This document shows, piece by piece, positions 32,470 through 43,905 of a stretch of 64,000 nucleotides of DNA. The position numbers and the translations under genes are program-made. The stretch comes from Gnetum montanum (taxonomy: Eukaryota > Streptophyta > Gnetopsida > Gnetales > Gnetaceae): the NCBI GenBank assembly GCA_015680685.1, contig MNCI01027267.1:49242-113241 (forward strand). Direction: 5' to 3'. Position 1 is the first letter of the stretch. Each line of letters begins with the position of its first letter. The notes under the pieces were generated by a model, which saw nothing but the letters and a program-made list of their open reading frames with translations, made no database searches and was not told the DNA's origin.

Positions 32470-34829
32470 CTACCTTAGGTGCGCCTGATTATCGCCCTCT
32501 ATTCCTACCACGTTGATTGTGTACCCTGCATTGTTTGCGTTCAACAGATTTTGGTACACACGCATGACTTGGTTTTCTAGGCATGTTGGACTACTACTAT
32601 CTAAGATCAAGTCACCTTGATCTATCAGATGTTGGATGTCATCCTTCAATGCCCAGCAGTAGTCCGTATCATGGTTGCACAATTGATGGTAGTCGCAGAA
32701 TCGGTCTAGCTTAAAGTTCTTGGGCATAGGCGGTTCGTTAGGCTGGGCTAAGAAGGGATTCTTGAGTAGCTCGCAGTGGCGCTTGTGGAATTTCAGAGCC
32801 TCCTCGGACATCACCTTGTGTTAGATGTGGTCGGTCCCAATAATTTCTTCAAAAGTTTTGAAGGCTTCATAGGTAGGGTTGCGTAATTTGAGCAATCTTT
32901 ACGCTCAAATTTCGGCCTTGGTTGTGGAGATGCTTCAGGGGCAGAAGAAGCTTCTTGATTGGTGCCATTTGAGCTAGTTGTAGGCTCGGTTGGCTCCGCA
33001 GCATTTTTCTTGCCGTTGTTGTTCTTTTTCTTAGCCCCTTCAGCAACTATCACGACTATAGTTGTCGTGGCTTTACCTTTGTCCTTACCCTTGCTGTGGG
33101 CATTTTTGTAGGCCACATATGCCAGATCTTTACTAGCCTCTGCCGCGTCTTGGATGCTTGTAGTCTAAGCAAAGGCTTGGCTGAGGGAATGGGGGGCGAG
33201 GTAATATAGCTTAGACTTGATAAAGTCATTGACTACTCCCTTGAAAATTGCCAATAGATGGGCATCCGCGATGGGTTTGTGGATTTCGTTCAAGATGACG
33301 CTCCACCGTTGTATGAACTTTTGGACTAACTTGAGAGGGTCTTTCTTAACCCCCATAAGTTGGTCCAATGTGACCTCAGGCTTCAAGTTGTATTTGAAGC
33401 GAGTCACAAACTGGGTTAGCAGCTCTTCCAAAGTTGAAATGGAAGCGCGTGGAAGTGCTCGATACCAATCCAAAGCTTTACCCATTAAAGACATAGCAAA
33501 GACACAGATTATAGTATGTGGCCACTGTTGCAACAATAAGGACTCTGATCTGAAAGTGACTAGGTGGACATTGGGATCACCTTCCCCATTGTATTTTATG
33601 AAATGAGGAAGGGGCATCCCAGATGGCAATGACAAGACTGGGACTGCTGGACTGATAGGATTGTCATGGTAGAAATCCATGACTTGTACCATGTTAGAAA
33701 TGGTAGCCTTGAGATGCTTGACCTCTTCTGTAAGGGTTTGGATGAGCTGGAAGGCTTGCTCCAAACCTGTAGATGATGACATCATTTGTGGAATGGAAGG
33801 AGGAGCAACACCGGGTGGCAGCATAGAGGCAATAGCTTGGCCAACGGTTGGTGCTATTGAAATAGTCCCTGCAGGCAGTGTTGCTTGTAGCATCCACCAT
33901 CCAATGGTTGGTGCAGATGGGGGAACCATCATTGNCGAAATAGTCCCTGCAGGCAGTGTTGCTTGCAGCATCCACCATCCAATGGTTGGTGCAGATGGGG
34001 GAACCATCATTGGTTGCACTATTGGGTACACTGTTTGTGTAGCCGAGGGCATGAGTAGCAATCCCATAACCAGGTTCAGCATTTGTGGAACCTGACCTTG
34101 ATGGTGGGGATGGTGGTGCATTTGCACAGGATGGGCAATATGAGACATGTTGGGGGCCCACCATGTCGTGGCAGCAGGTTCGGTCATATGAGTCGGGAGC
34201 AAAGTCGATGTTGTAGATAATTGGATCATGGGTGCCACATGTACATGCAGTGGCACAGGCGCAGGCACACGATCAGGCAGGTTAGGTAATTGTGCCTGCT
34301 AAGGAATTATCTGTGATGGATCTTCACCTGACAGCGTGGTTGGAGAGAGAAAGTGTAGACTTGGTGAATGTAGGATTCGATCGGTATCGGACAGTGTTAG
34401 AGGCATGGTAACCATGAATAATGGATTTATGCGGGACATCGTGGAAGGAGGGGCCATGGTGAAATTAGCATGATCACCTCCTTCAGAGCGAGATTCTAGA
34501 TCGTCTTACCTATCATGAAGTGCTTCCTCACAGAACGAGGCTTCTAGTTCCTCTGGCAATGTCTTAGCCATCAACATTTGGTCTATGATCCACTTTTGTT
34601 GATCCGTCAGAGGGATGAAAGTGGTGGGCATAGGAATGAGTTCCTTAGCATAGAGGAAATTGTAGTGTTCCCTACACTGAGCTTGTCCCTCAGGCTCCTT
34701 GTTTTGTAGCTTGAGGGAACGGCGTGGTCGCACTGGACTAGTTGGTTGCTCGACCGCAGGAGGTGTAACTTGCAAAGTCCAAGGGTTTTCGAGATTGGTA
34801 GTGTCAATGGCTGTGGTTGATGTAACCAT
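32470..34829 (-). pseudogene. E3 gag (capsid and zinc-knuckle-like), broken by stops
   Basis: Minus strand, ATG at 34829. An N-terminal segment (34829-34506) ends with a stop. The same frame continues through a second stop near 34301 into 34268-33165, which holds the retrotransposon gag domain (FIKYNGEGDPNVHL, ALDWYRALPRASI, LVQKFIQRW, FIKSKLYYLAP). After another stop, a Lys/Ser/Pro-rich segment (33116-32811) leads to a zinc-binding-like motif C-x2-H-x3-H-x4-C (CDYHQLCNHDTDYC near 32700). Gag forms the particle around element RNA. Several stops fit single C-to-T or G-to-A changes. The frame includes one unknown base at 33935 with a duplicated 77-bp flank. Confidence 0.88.
33858..34012. repeat. 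77-bp direct duplication around a single N
   Basis: 33858-33934 and 33936-34012 are nearly identical (GAAATAGTCCCTGCAGGCAG ... GGGGAACCATCATTG), separated by N at 33935. Visible differences are only one or two bases. An unmerged overlap of two contigs joined by one N would give this pattern; a real tandem copy in gag is the alternative. Confidence 0.8.
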
Positions 34830-35050
34830 TTTCGAAATAATGATGATAAAAGATGAAAATCAGGACAACAGATGTGAACAAAGATAATAATCGGGGCTTT
34901 TATCTCGTGGGATTCCAAAGGAATCGTCGAAGCAACCGATCTGCATCACACAATTTCATAAACAACCTTGGAGGTATTACGTTTACGTTGATTGACAGTG
35001 GGTACAAACAGCTTACAAGACTACCCATAAAATGCGGATCGATGGTTCAG

Positions 35051-35068
35051 GCCCTCCTTCTAGCACCA
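35051..35068 (-). other. Primer-binding site of E3
   Basis: In sense TGGTGCTAGAAGGAGGGC, six bases inside the 5' LTR end. It starts with TGG, as expected for pairing to a tRNA CCA end. The same site in E0 is at 40404-40421 with one difference. I did not identify the tRNA. Confidence 0.75.
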
Positions 35069-35074
35069 AAAAAC

Positions 35075-36521
35075 TGTAACGACGGAAAACGTCGGTCATT
35101 GGAAATACCAAACGAAAGTGCGTGTACACAGTCCTAACCCCGAATCTGTGTGAGAACTGTGCTAGAAAGAAAAACGAATCTAAGGTGCCTTGAATGGTCT
35201 TGTCGATCAGATAGGGACTTATTAAATCAGTAAAAGGTTTGGTAGTAATTTGATGGTGGAACGAAGATTCTTTGTAAAGCGATGCGATATCGTTAATCTC
35301 GAAAGTAATTGAAGACAACACAAATGATCTAGATGAGATTACCAAATCTATTTAACTAGGATGCAAGAGATCAGATTTTGTGGAAAGTATGATTAGAAAA
35401 TCTAGGATTTAACTTATGAAAAACAATATGTTTAATACAATGACTTCATGCGAGCTTCGGTTTGGATGAAGCATATTCCAGTAACAAGAAAGTTATATAA
35501 AGATGAAACAAGTGAGGATCAATCTTCCTTGATCTAGCCAATTTGGGCGCAAGGAAGTTAGACCCATGGGAGAATATCTGGTAGCCGATTGTTTCTGATC
35601 AAGAATTCTTGTCAATCACCTCCGGCGTTCTCACGATCGTTGATTCTCTTTCTTGCTCTCTTGCCAACCTTGAAGGAAAAATTTGTCAACCCTTTGATCT
35701 TCATCAACTAGAGCATTTATAAGGTTTAGGTTAGGAGAAAAACACAATTTAAATGATGCATGTCCTGTACTCATAAAATGCCATTGACTCAATGTGTTGT
35801 CGTTGAAGCTTGCGACGCTATGCTGCGTAGCACGTCGTAAACTACCCTCGTGCGGGCTTTGACAACAGACTGTCCTTTGATTATGCTGTAACATGCTAGA
35901 GAGCGTATTGTGGCGTATGAATTGCTGATGTGCTTGTCGTTACTTGAACTACGCTACATTACACTAAATTACGCATCGTAGCGTAATTCAACGTAAAATA
36001 ACGAAACTGCAAAAGTTAAAGTGTTGTTGCAGCACTTCCTCTGTTTCTATCTTTTTTCGGGGTTTTTACTACACTGCACTACGTAAAGAAGCGTAATGGG
36101 CCCCTCAACTAGAAAAGAAAACCCGCTGAAACATGCGTTATATTGCAGACTGTTGCTTAGGACTTGAGATTTTTACTGGGCTGTTGAAGTTTTGCATGTT
36201 TGCCATTCTTGATGCTGCGGTGGACTGTCTTTGATATTACGCTACAAAATGTGATGTTACACTACGTAGCGTAATATAGTGTAATTTGCCAGAAGTTAAG
36301 ATTTTCAAAACAGATAACTTGCGAACTTGGAAGCTTTGCCGCCATGCATCTGTTGCTTTGCTCCGTCCTCTAGAATTTACTTGTGTTGTGCCATGCAGTG
36401 TGGCGGGATAGACTTTCGGCTGAAAAGGAACTTGTCACGCCATGCCTTGTTGCAACCCTTTGTCTAAGTCACCAGCTTTTTTGTTGAACTATCAAGGCCT
36501 CGAAATTTTCACGGTGTTTCA
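35075..36521 (-). repeat. 5' LTR of E3 (1447 bp)
   Basis: Plus strand starts TGTAACGACGG and ends GGTGTTTCA, followed by ATTGG of the E0 protease gene. It aligns to 19197-20628. The primer-binding site lies just inside (35051-35068), which identifies this as the 5' LTR. GCGTAA-type words are dense in 35810-36290. Confidence 0.92.
35714..35721 (-). promoter_or_regulatory. LTR TATA box (E3 5' LTR)
   Basis: TATAAATG on the minus strand (CCTTATAAATGCTC), about 800 bp from the sense start of the LTR, matching E1 4039-4046. Confidence 0.6.
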
Positions 36522-37090
36522 ATTGGGCTAGCCAAGGCCTACCTAAGATCAAGTTGAAACCTAGCATTTCCTCTATAATAATGAACTCCACAATGGTGGG
36601 GAATTGGTCCCCTACCATGAAGGCTATTATTACGGTCCCCTCAACAATGAAACATGACCTATTAAAGGACTTTGGCATGTAGCTTTTGTTAGTTTGATCT
36701 AGTCAGTGAGGCCTAGCTTATCGACGATGGTGTATGGGATGATGTTTGTTGTTTCCCCGTTGTCGACATGCACCCTGGTGATCCTACATTTTCCAACATG
36801 TATGGTGATGAACATGGATGTTGTGATGACCTAACACTTCTCAAGATCGACCTTAATTACCTCGTCGTGAAATGCAAGGGGTGTGGAACTCAATTCCTAC
36901 AACACTAGAGACAACATCATAGCATGGATGGAATTCTCATCTACTAGGATGTCCTTTATGATAGGAATGGAGGTCAACATCTGGACTAGTGCTTCATGGT
37001 GGGTGAATGAGATCATAATCAGGTCATAGAGGCTTAACATTATGTTCTTTTGCTTCAATGCTTGCTTTACCTAGGCTAATGCATCTACAA
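36522..37090 (-). pseudogene. E0 protease, N-terminal part
   Basis: Minus-strand coding sequence with stops: FNLILGRPWLAQ directly beside the E3 junction (36522-36560), GDQFPTIVEFIIIEE upstream, and a segment like the SLYDL part of E3 near 37040. It continues at 19196 beyond E3. The two halves match one continuous protease when compared with E3. Confidence 0.7.
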
Positions 37091-37784
37091 AGTCCTTACC
37101 ATTATCTATCATTTTTGTTGCCTTAACCTCCTCCGTATAGCCTAAGAGATGAATCTCTTATGGAGGGGACTATGGCTTTGTATGCTTGGCCTATTTAGGA
37201 GCCTCAATGCTTAGTTATGGTTTGTTAGTGGTGGTCTCCTCAATTGATTTGGTCATGAGGACTACAGATAGGGGTATTAGCTTTGGTGGACCTAACGCTC
37301 TCTAGTCCTGATGTTGCCTAATCATTTTATTAGTGAGATGCTCATTAGGCCTCCCGAGTTGCCACCTAGATGGTCTATTAGTATTTCTTGTAGGATGGAA
37401 CCTTAGATGGGAAGGGACCAATGCATTAACCACTACTAGACTCCTGGTTGCTAAGGAGTTCACATGTTTTTGCATCCTAATGACAAAGGATGGCTAGACT
37501 ATTGTTGCAGTGACATGCTATGGGACCTTGACCATGAAGGATGTTGTGGGTTTCCAAGGTGGCACTTTGGCAACAAAGGGGGCCTTGAACTCATGGAGGC
37601 CAAGGGGGCCCCTACATTATCAAAGGACACATGGACCACAAATGGCCACTACACTAGTTCTAGGTTGTCATTGATGTTGATAGCGTTGATGACATAGCCT
37701 ACATCATCTACATTTAGAGGGCCCTTGTACACCCTCATAGATTCGTTCTGTGGATGAATTGGGTTAGTAACATCAAGGACCAAC
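37091..37784 (-). other. E0 linker between protease and gag
   Basis: Corresponds to 32469-31940 of E3. No intact frame. Rich in GCCTAG/CTAGGC words. I see no separate gene. Confidence 0.5.
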
Positions 37785-39877
37785 TACCCTTTGTCAATCA
37801 TTTATTGAATTTCATCTTGTAGAGCTATGCAAAAGTCAATGTTGTAGCCAAACAACTGATGGTAATGGAAAAACCAATCCATCCTAAAGTGCTTAGGGAC
37901 CAGAGGCTCATTCAAAGCTACCAACATAGGATTCCTTAGAAGCTTGTAGTATCTATTATGTCTCTTATGAGCATCCTTGGACATTTTCTTGTATTGGACA
38001 CATCTAACCTTCAGTAGTTGGCCTAGGAGTTTTAATGATTTTAGTGGTAATGGGGTATACTTTGAGCAATCCTTACACTCAAAGTTGGGCCTTGGAGTAG
38101 CTTGCCCCATGGCTATCGATGATATAGGCTAGTTGGTTGTCGCAATGCTAGGGCTAGTAGTCTTGTTGTTTTGGGTAGCCTAGCCGTTGGCCTTGGGCAG
38201 CCTAGCTATTGGCTTGGGGTTAGTTATTTTGGCCTCTTTGGTCATAGTTTCCATGATTGTAGTTTGTTTGCCCTTGTCCTTGTCCTTCTTGATGTGGAGG
38301 TTCTTATAGGGCATATAGACTAGGTCCTTGCTAACTTCTACCGCATCCTATATGCTCTTTGTTTATGAAAATTCTTGGCTCAAAGATTGTGGGACTAGAT
38401 AGTATAGTTTTGACTTAATAAAGTCATTAACTGCATCCCTGAAAATTGCCAGAAGGTGCATCTTGGCTATTAGCTTATGGATTTTTTTTAGTAAGACACT
38501 CTAGCATTGGATAAATTTCTGCATGAGCTCTAGATGGCCCTGTTTGATTTGCATGAGTTGGTCTAGGGTAGTTTTGGGCTTCAAGTTATACTTGAAATGC
38601 ATGACAAACTAGCTAAGCAGATCTTCCAAAGAGGAAATAGAGGCCCTGGGTAGCACACAGTACTAGTCTAATGCCTTATTGGTTAGCAACATGGCAAACA
38701 CATGTATGATGCCATGTGGCCATGTTTGCAATAATAGGCATTCAGACCTAAATATTACTAGGTGTGTGTTATGGTCCCCTTCACCATTGTACTTGGTGAA
38801 TTGGACCAAAGGGACCCTAGTAGGAAGATTCAGTGGTGGGACAATAAGACTTATCAGATCATCCTAGTAGAAGTCCACCATGTGAACTATTTCAGAGGAG
38901 GTGGCCTTGAGCTACTTCACCTCTTCTATTAAGGTTTGGATTAGTTGGAATGCCTAATCCAAGTTGTGGGATGTTGCAGTAGGCTATGTTGGTTGTGTTA
39001 CCTGTTGTACCAGTTGTGTGGTCCATGACCTAATTGTAGGTTGTCAGACCACACGAGGTATTTGCTATGTAGACTATGCTATAGGCATAGTGACCAGGGT
39101 AGGCTACGTGTGCATGGGTTGAACAACTACTAAGGATGTCGATGAAACAAGCAAGATGTAAGATGCCTGAGCTATTTGGGGCTAGGAAAGATGTATAGTG
39201 TGAATGTGAGGTTGGATAGGCATGATGGCTATTGGTAGTGATGACTAGGTGGGTTGTGAAAATGTCACAAAGGGCACATTAATGGAAGGTACTACATCCT
39301 AGCATGTGTACTACATTTGGTGTGTCACCACCATAGGTGTTGACCTAGTGGATGATGTTGGGGCTATAACTATCTCAAGGAAGATAGGTGGATGGGACTA
39401 CAAGAGGGCTAGACCAAGGGTTTTCCATTGGAAGAAGGTGTGGAAGGAGTCTTCATGCTTAGAATGATCTTCAAACTCATCCTAATCTTCTTGCAGGGGT
39501 TCCTCATAATATGTCCCTACTTCACACTCACTAGTTCAGATGAGCTGAGCTAGTATCCACCGATAGGGTTCGGTTAGTGGGATGAAGTCAATGAAGGAGG
39601 GGATGTATTTCCATTTGTTTTGGTATACAAGCTTGTAGCCTTGTTTGACCTCCATGTCTAAGTGGTCTATGAATAGGTCCACTTGGATTTTCGTGCAAAT
39701 GAAGTTGTACTATTTGTCATTCAACGCAATGTACTCAAGGTCTTGGCCATGCAACCTAAGGGGTTACCTTGGTTCTACCATGGCAAGATTGGCAGGATGG
39801 TCAATCCTATTTTCTTGTTGGGTGGGTAGGACAACAAGTGTGCTTAGGGCTAATGTTGAAGGTTGTTTAGAATTCAT
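37785..39877 (-). pseudogene. E0 gag (decayed)
   Basis: Minus strand, ATG at 39877-39875. N-terminal segment near 39880-39480 (YNFICTKIQVDLFID, FIPLTEPYRWI) matches E3 gag (YNFLYAKELIPMP, FIPLTDQQKWI). Gag core lies near 38930-38340. 38110-37802 carries FECKDCSKYTPLPLK and the degenerate zinc motif FFHYHQLFGYNIDFC, in which the first Cys is now Phe. It has many stops. It is more diverged from E3 than E2 pol is. Confidence 0.75.
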
Positions 39878-39899
39878 GGTGTGAACAAATTGTAGGAGG

Positions 39900-40080
39900 A
39901 AAATGTAGAGGCTACTAATTGCAAAAGAAAGAAAAATGGCTAACTTTGTTGACTACGAAAATAGATAACTTTGGAAATGATAGGAAAATGACTAAGTATG
40001 GAAATTGTAGAAAAATGGCTAACTCTGATGATTGTAGGAAAAATGACTAACTTTAGTAACTATAAAAAAATGACTATGGG
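39900..40080 (-). repeat. ~30-40 bp tandem units in the E0 leader
   Basis: Repeated AAAATGGCTAACTTTG / AAAATGACTAAC units with GTAGGAAAA between them, about five copies, between the gag start and the primer-binding site. The remaining leader, 40081-40403, holds no recognisable feature. Confidence 0.6.
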
Positions 40081-40403
40081 GACTATGCTCTTTATGCTAA
40101 GAGCCAACTACGTTATCTACGATGAGAGCTAACTATGATCTCTATTGAGATCACCCAGAATTTGGCTAAGTATGGAAATGTATGCTCTAATGCTACTATG
40201 CGATGTTCCAGGGGAATTGACAACAAGGTCCAATCTACACCAATTGATTGGTAGACAATGCCTATGTTGGCCTAAGATCCAACTACTACTACATATGGCA
40301 AGTCCATAAGGGTGTTGGATCTATGTTATCCTGAAGCTAGCAATGGTGATGTAGAGAGCACATGAGGCAACAACCAATGGAGTTTGAAGAAGGAAATGGA
40401 TCG

Positions 40404-40421
40404 GCCCTCCTTCTAGCATCA
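40404..40421 (-). other. Primer-binding site of E0
   Basis: Sense TGATGCTAGAAGGAGGGC, one base different from the E3 site, six bases from the LTR end at 40428. Confidence 0.65.
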
Positions 40422-40427
40422 AAAAAC

Positions 40428-42217
40428 TATGGCAACTAAAAACATCGGTGGCTAGAATGGAACATTAAGAGGTTCACGAATGCATAGCCTTAACCCCACA
40501 TCCACGTGAGGGCCTACTAGAGGTGAAGATAGGCTACCTTAAATGATCTTGTCAATTGAATAAGGACTTACCAAATGTGATTCCAAATGATGCTAAGTGT
40601 TTACACGATGTTCACAGTGTCAGTGGTGTCAACAGGGGTGAATGTAGTCAAGGGTTTTAGCATGAAACGAAAGTGCCAATGTGCAAGGTCAATCACCCAA
40701 ACACGACTATGCATGGAAGCAATAGTAAATGCAAGTAAAATGCTAAAAATGCAAGTAAAAATGTCCAAAATGCACAAAAATAGAGCAAAAGAGAATGAAA
40801 CACCACCCCAAATGGGGTTGAGCGTAGTTAACTCCAAAAGGGATGAGAAGGTATGTAGTGTATAATAGGTGTAGTGGATGGCATAGTCACAGTCTTATGG
40901 ATGTCTAGGTCACAAAAATTAACATCCACGATGGTGTCTATGCTTGTCAGGTTGGCCACCATAGTGTCCCGTGAGCTACAGTGTTCTATGGTGAGCTACG
41001 ATGGTGTGCGACTTTGCCAAATGCTTACCTAAAATTTTCCAAAATGCCAACTGCACTTCAAATTTGCCAACTCCTAAAATGTAGAGGGTTAGGGTATTTA
41101 TAGGGTTAGGGATAGCATGAAATGAAAATCAACTACCATGTCATAGTGGGATGGTTGGGACTATGCTGCACCCAACTACGCTCTCCACTGAGGCAAATGG
41201 TGTTATGCTCTGCTGTTCTCTAATGAACTTTGTGAGACTATAAGATTGTGACTATGCTACCAAATACATGTTCACATGCCAAAAAGATTGCAATGTACCT
41301 AAGAAAATGTGAAAAAATGTAACTTTGAAGACTATGGTTTGGAACTACATTGTCCATTGTCTAGAGTGGGCTCGAGTGTAGTTACAATTTTGGGACAAAG
41401 GGGGATGCAAAAAAGATAACTATGCTTGTTAAAGATGCATTGGAGTTGAGGTGAATGTTGATGCTACATTGTGAAGGCCTTTGTAAGTTGTTCTGGCTAA
41501 TTACACTCTGGATTGGGGGAGAGCATAGTCCAATACTTAGAAAATGTTTTGTAAAATTTGGCTTCTAGTTGACTACGCTTGACTACACTCTAGGGTAATG
41601 GAGAGCATAGTCTCAATAGATAGAAAAAATTTGCAAAAAAAAACTAGGCTTTGATGCTATCTATGCTTGACTATGCTCCTAAGCAATGAAGAGTGTAGTC
41701 TCAGCACTTAGAAAAAATTTGCAAAAATTAGATCTTCATGCTAACTACACTTGACTACACTATAGAGCAGTGGAGAGCGTAATCTTAGCACTTAGAAAAT
41801 TTTGTAAAAATTGAGCCTCCATGCTAACTACACTTGACTACACTCCTAGGCAGTGGAGAGCGTAGTCTTGGTACTTAGAAAAAACTACAATGGCTAGCTT
41901 GACACTTAGAAAAAATATGCGAAACTTGCCTTTGTGTTGACTATGCTCTATACTGAGCTGACTATGCTCTGGGGTAGTGGAGAGTGTAGTCCTAGCACTT
42001 AGAAAAATTTGTAGCCTCTTACTTCATGATGACACTTAGGAAAAATTGTAGAAAATTAGTTTTTGAGCTAACTACACTCTTCACTAGGTTGACTATGCTC
42101 TGGGATAGTGGAGAGTGTAGTCCCAACACTTAGAAAAATTTGTAAAAAGTGGCCTCATGTGGACACTTAGGCAAATTTGCAATCGAGACATTGTAGCCCA
42201 AATTTGGTGGTGTTTTA
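40428..42217 (-). repeat. 5' LTR of E0 (about 1790 bp)
   Basis: The inner end TATGGCAACTAAAAACATCGG aligns to TGTAACGACGGAAAACGTCGG of E3. The outer end GGTGGTGTTTTA aligns to GGTGTTTCA. TATA box TATAAATA is on the minus strand at 41095-41102. It contains a tandem array at 41490-42140. The ends are decayed (TG/CA no longer intact) and the boundary may shift by a few bases. Confidence 0.72.
41490..42140. repeat. Tandem 85-130 bp units with inverted GACTACRCTC / GAGYRTAGTC
   Basis: Six units at about 41570, 41658, 41745, 41829, 41966 and 42093. Each has TTGACTACACTC..., then GTGGAGAGCGTAGTC..., then ACTTAGAAAAATTTG. The first two parts are near-inverted copies, so each unit could form a hairpin. 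It occupies U3 of the E0 LTR. Confidence 0.75.
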
Positions 42218-42296
42218 GTGCTTGCATAATTGAATGATTAGAAATATCCCTACTATATCCATTGTGCAAGCTAAAGTATTGTGGATGCACAATTAA

Positions 42297-43905
42297 ACTA
42301 CACCACCACTGAAAAGGATCTCATGGAAGTGATGTATGCCTTAGAGAAATTCAGGCACTATGTGCTTGGATACTAAGTTTTTATACACAAAATCATAATG
42401 CTATATGATTCCTCATGAATAAACCAATAGTGAGCCCCCATGTCATACGATGACTAGTGATTGTTCAAGAGTTTGATCTTGCTATGATAGAAAAAAAAGG
42501 AACCAAGAATGTGGCCATTGATCACTTGTCTTAGTTAATGATGGGATAACAAGAAGGATGAAGGATTATTATCTAATAAATTTCCAGAAGAACTTCTCTT
42601 TTCCAAATCTATTGAAGTTGAAAATCCCAAAGATTCCAACTATTATGATCACATCCTCTCCTACCTATGCACTTAGGAGATTCCACATGAATGAAATAGC
42701 AAGAAGAAACAAAAATTTCTTCATCAAGCTAAACATTACATGGAAATCAAGGGTAACCTCTACAAGAGTTATGTTGATGGCCTAGTACAATGGTATGTAC
42801 CTAATGCTAATCAACTTTAATTCCTCTAGGATGGTCATGAAGACCCTTGTGGGGACCACTATGCTGGGAGGAGGATAGCCATTACAATCATCATGGCAGG
42901 ATATTATTGGCCAATGATCTTTAGGGATGTCCATCTATTCTTCTATTTGTGCAACAAATGCCATAAAGATGAAGGGATAATTGCACACATGGAAGGGTCC
43001 CAATAGTGGATTCAACCATTGGAGCCTTTCGATCTTTGGGACATTAACTTCATGAGGCCCATTAACCCTATGTCCAACAGAAAGACATATATCATCGTCA
43101 ATGTTAACTATTGTACTAAGTGGGTTGAAGCTACCATTGTCATCGACTATTCATCCTCTACAATAGCATGGTTTGTATAATAAAATGTGATAAATAGTTT
43201 TGATGTGCCAAGGGCACTAATTTCTAATAATGGAATACATTTTACAAGTGCCACTTTTTGGAAACTTATGCAACACTTGGGGTTAGAACACAAACTCACA
43301 ACTCCTTACCACCCCTAAGGAATGGTCAATCAAAGGTCACTAATAGGGGAATAGCTAAGATGCTAACATGTACAATTAGTAAGTATAGGAAGGACTAGAT
43401 CACCAAACTCAATAATGCTCTTTGGACTTATCGATCAACATGGAAACTTCCTATAGGTTATTCCCCTCATGAGTTAGTGTACAAAAAACTCTCAACTCTT
43501 CCTATCCAAGTAGAGCTCTATACACTTTCAATGGCTGTGAAATTAACCTTGATTTAAGTCTAGCCCAAAGAAAATGATTAATGAGCTTAAACACACTAGA
43601 TGAAAATTAATTAGTAGTCCTATCCTCAAATGAAGTGCACAAGGCACACAACAAGAAACATCATGACCTCAAAATAGGAAAAGTTAAATTTCAACTAGGA
43701 GATAATGTTCTTTACTGGAACCCCATGCATGTACCTTAATGCATGAAATTTCAAATGTTATAAGAAGGACCTTATGTTATCCATGCAACTTTTCTATCTA
43801 GGGCCATGATAATTTACCACCCTTGTAGCCTAAAAAAATGATTACTTGTTAACATGCAACAAGTCAAACCTTTCCTAGAATTAGTAATAACTTGTGGCAA
43901 GAACA
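42297..43905 (+). pseudogene. Ty3/gypsy RNase H-integrase remnant (not Tat)
   Basis: Stops in every frame, but order and motifs are clear. RNase H end is at 42320-42530 (EKFRHYVLGY, LVIVQEFDLAM, GTKNVAIDHLS). Zinc module is at about 42836-42970 (HEDPCGDHYAG, YYWPMIF, CNKCHKDEG). Core starts DINFMRPI near 43035, then Asn in the usual DNG position (ISNNGIHFT near 43220). C-terminal part KFQM...EGPYVIHATF near 43745, ending near 43905. This is a different lineage from the Tat copies. Confidence 0.75.

Larger units (their letters stand above)
19197..36521 (-). mobile_element. Tat-type retrotransposon E3, complete structure, ~17.3 kb
   Basis: Minus-strand element with both LTRs (35075-36521 and 19197-20628), primer-binding site (35051-35068), gag (34829-32470), protease (31936-31112), a putative 5.4-kb intron holding an antisense gene, pol (25656-22178), repeat arrays and polypurine tract (20629-20643). 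Flanks are ATTGA and ATTGG, a target duplication with one mutation, within the E0 protease gene. By eye the two LTRs are about 90-93% identical; most differences are C/T or G/A. All sense genes contain stops, so it is not autonomous now. A single N at 33935 marks an assembly join. Confidence 0.9.
15227..42217 (-). mobile_element. Old Tat-type retrotransposon E0, split by E3
   Basis: A minus-strand element in two pieces, 15227-19196 and 36522-42217, separated by E3. Sense order from the right: 5' LTR (40428-42217), primer-binding site (40404-40421), gag (39877-37785), protease (37090-36522, continuing at 19196-18790), repeat array (18540-18415) and the antisense FCP1-like gene (18300-15227, plus strand). 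Its pol and 3' LTR lie left of the window, displaced by E2. It is the most decayed of the three Tat copies carrying the antisense gene. Confidence 0.78.

Noticed and set aside
33679-34164. Open frames overlapping E3 gag, including one with an unknown residue
   Set aside because: Shadows of the gag frame; the duplicated segment makes them look longer.
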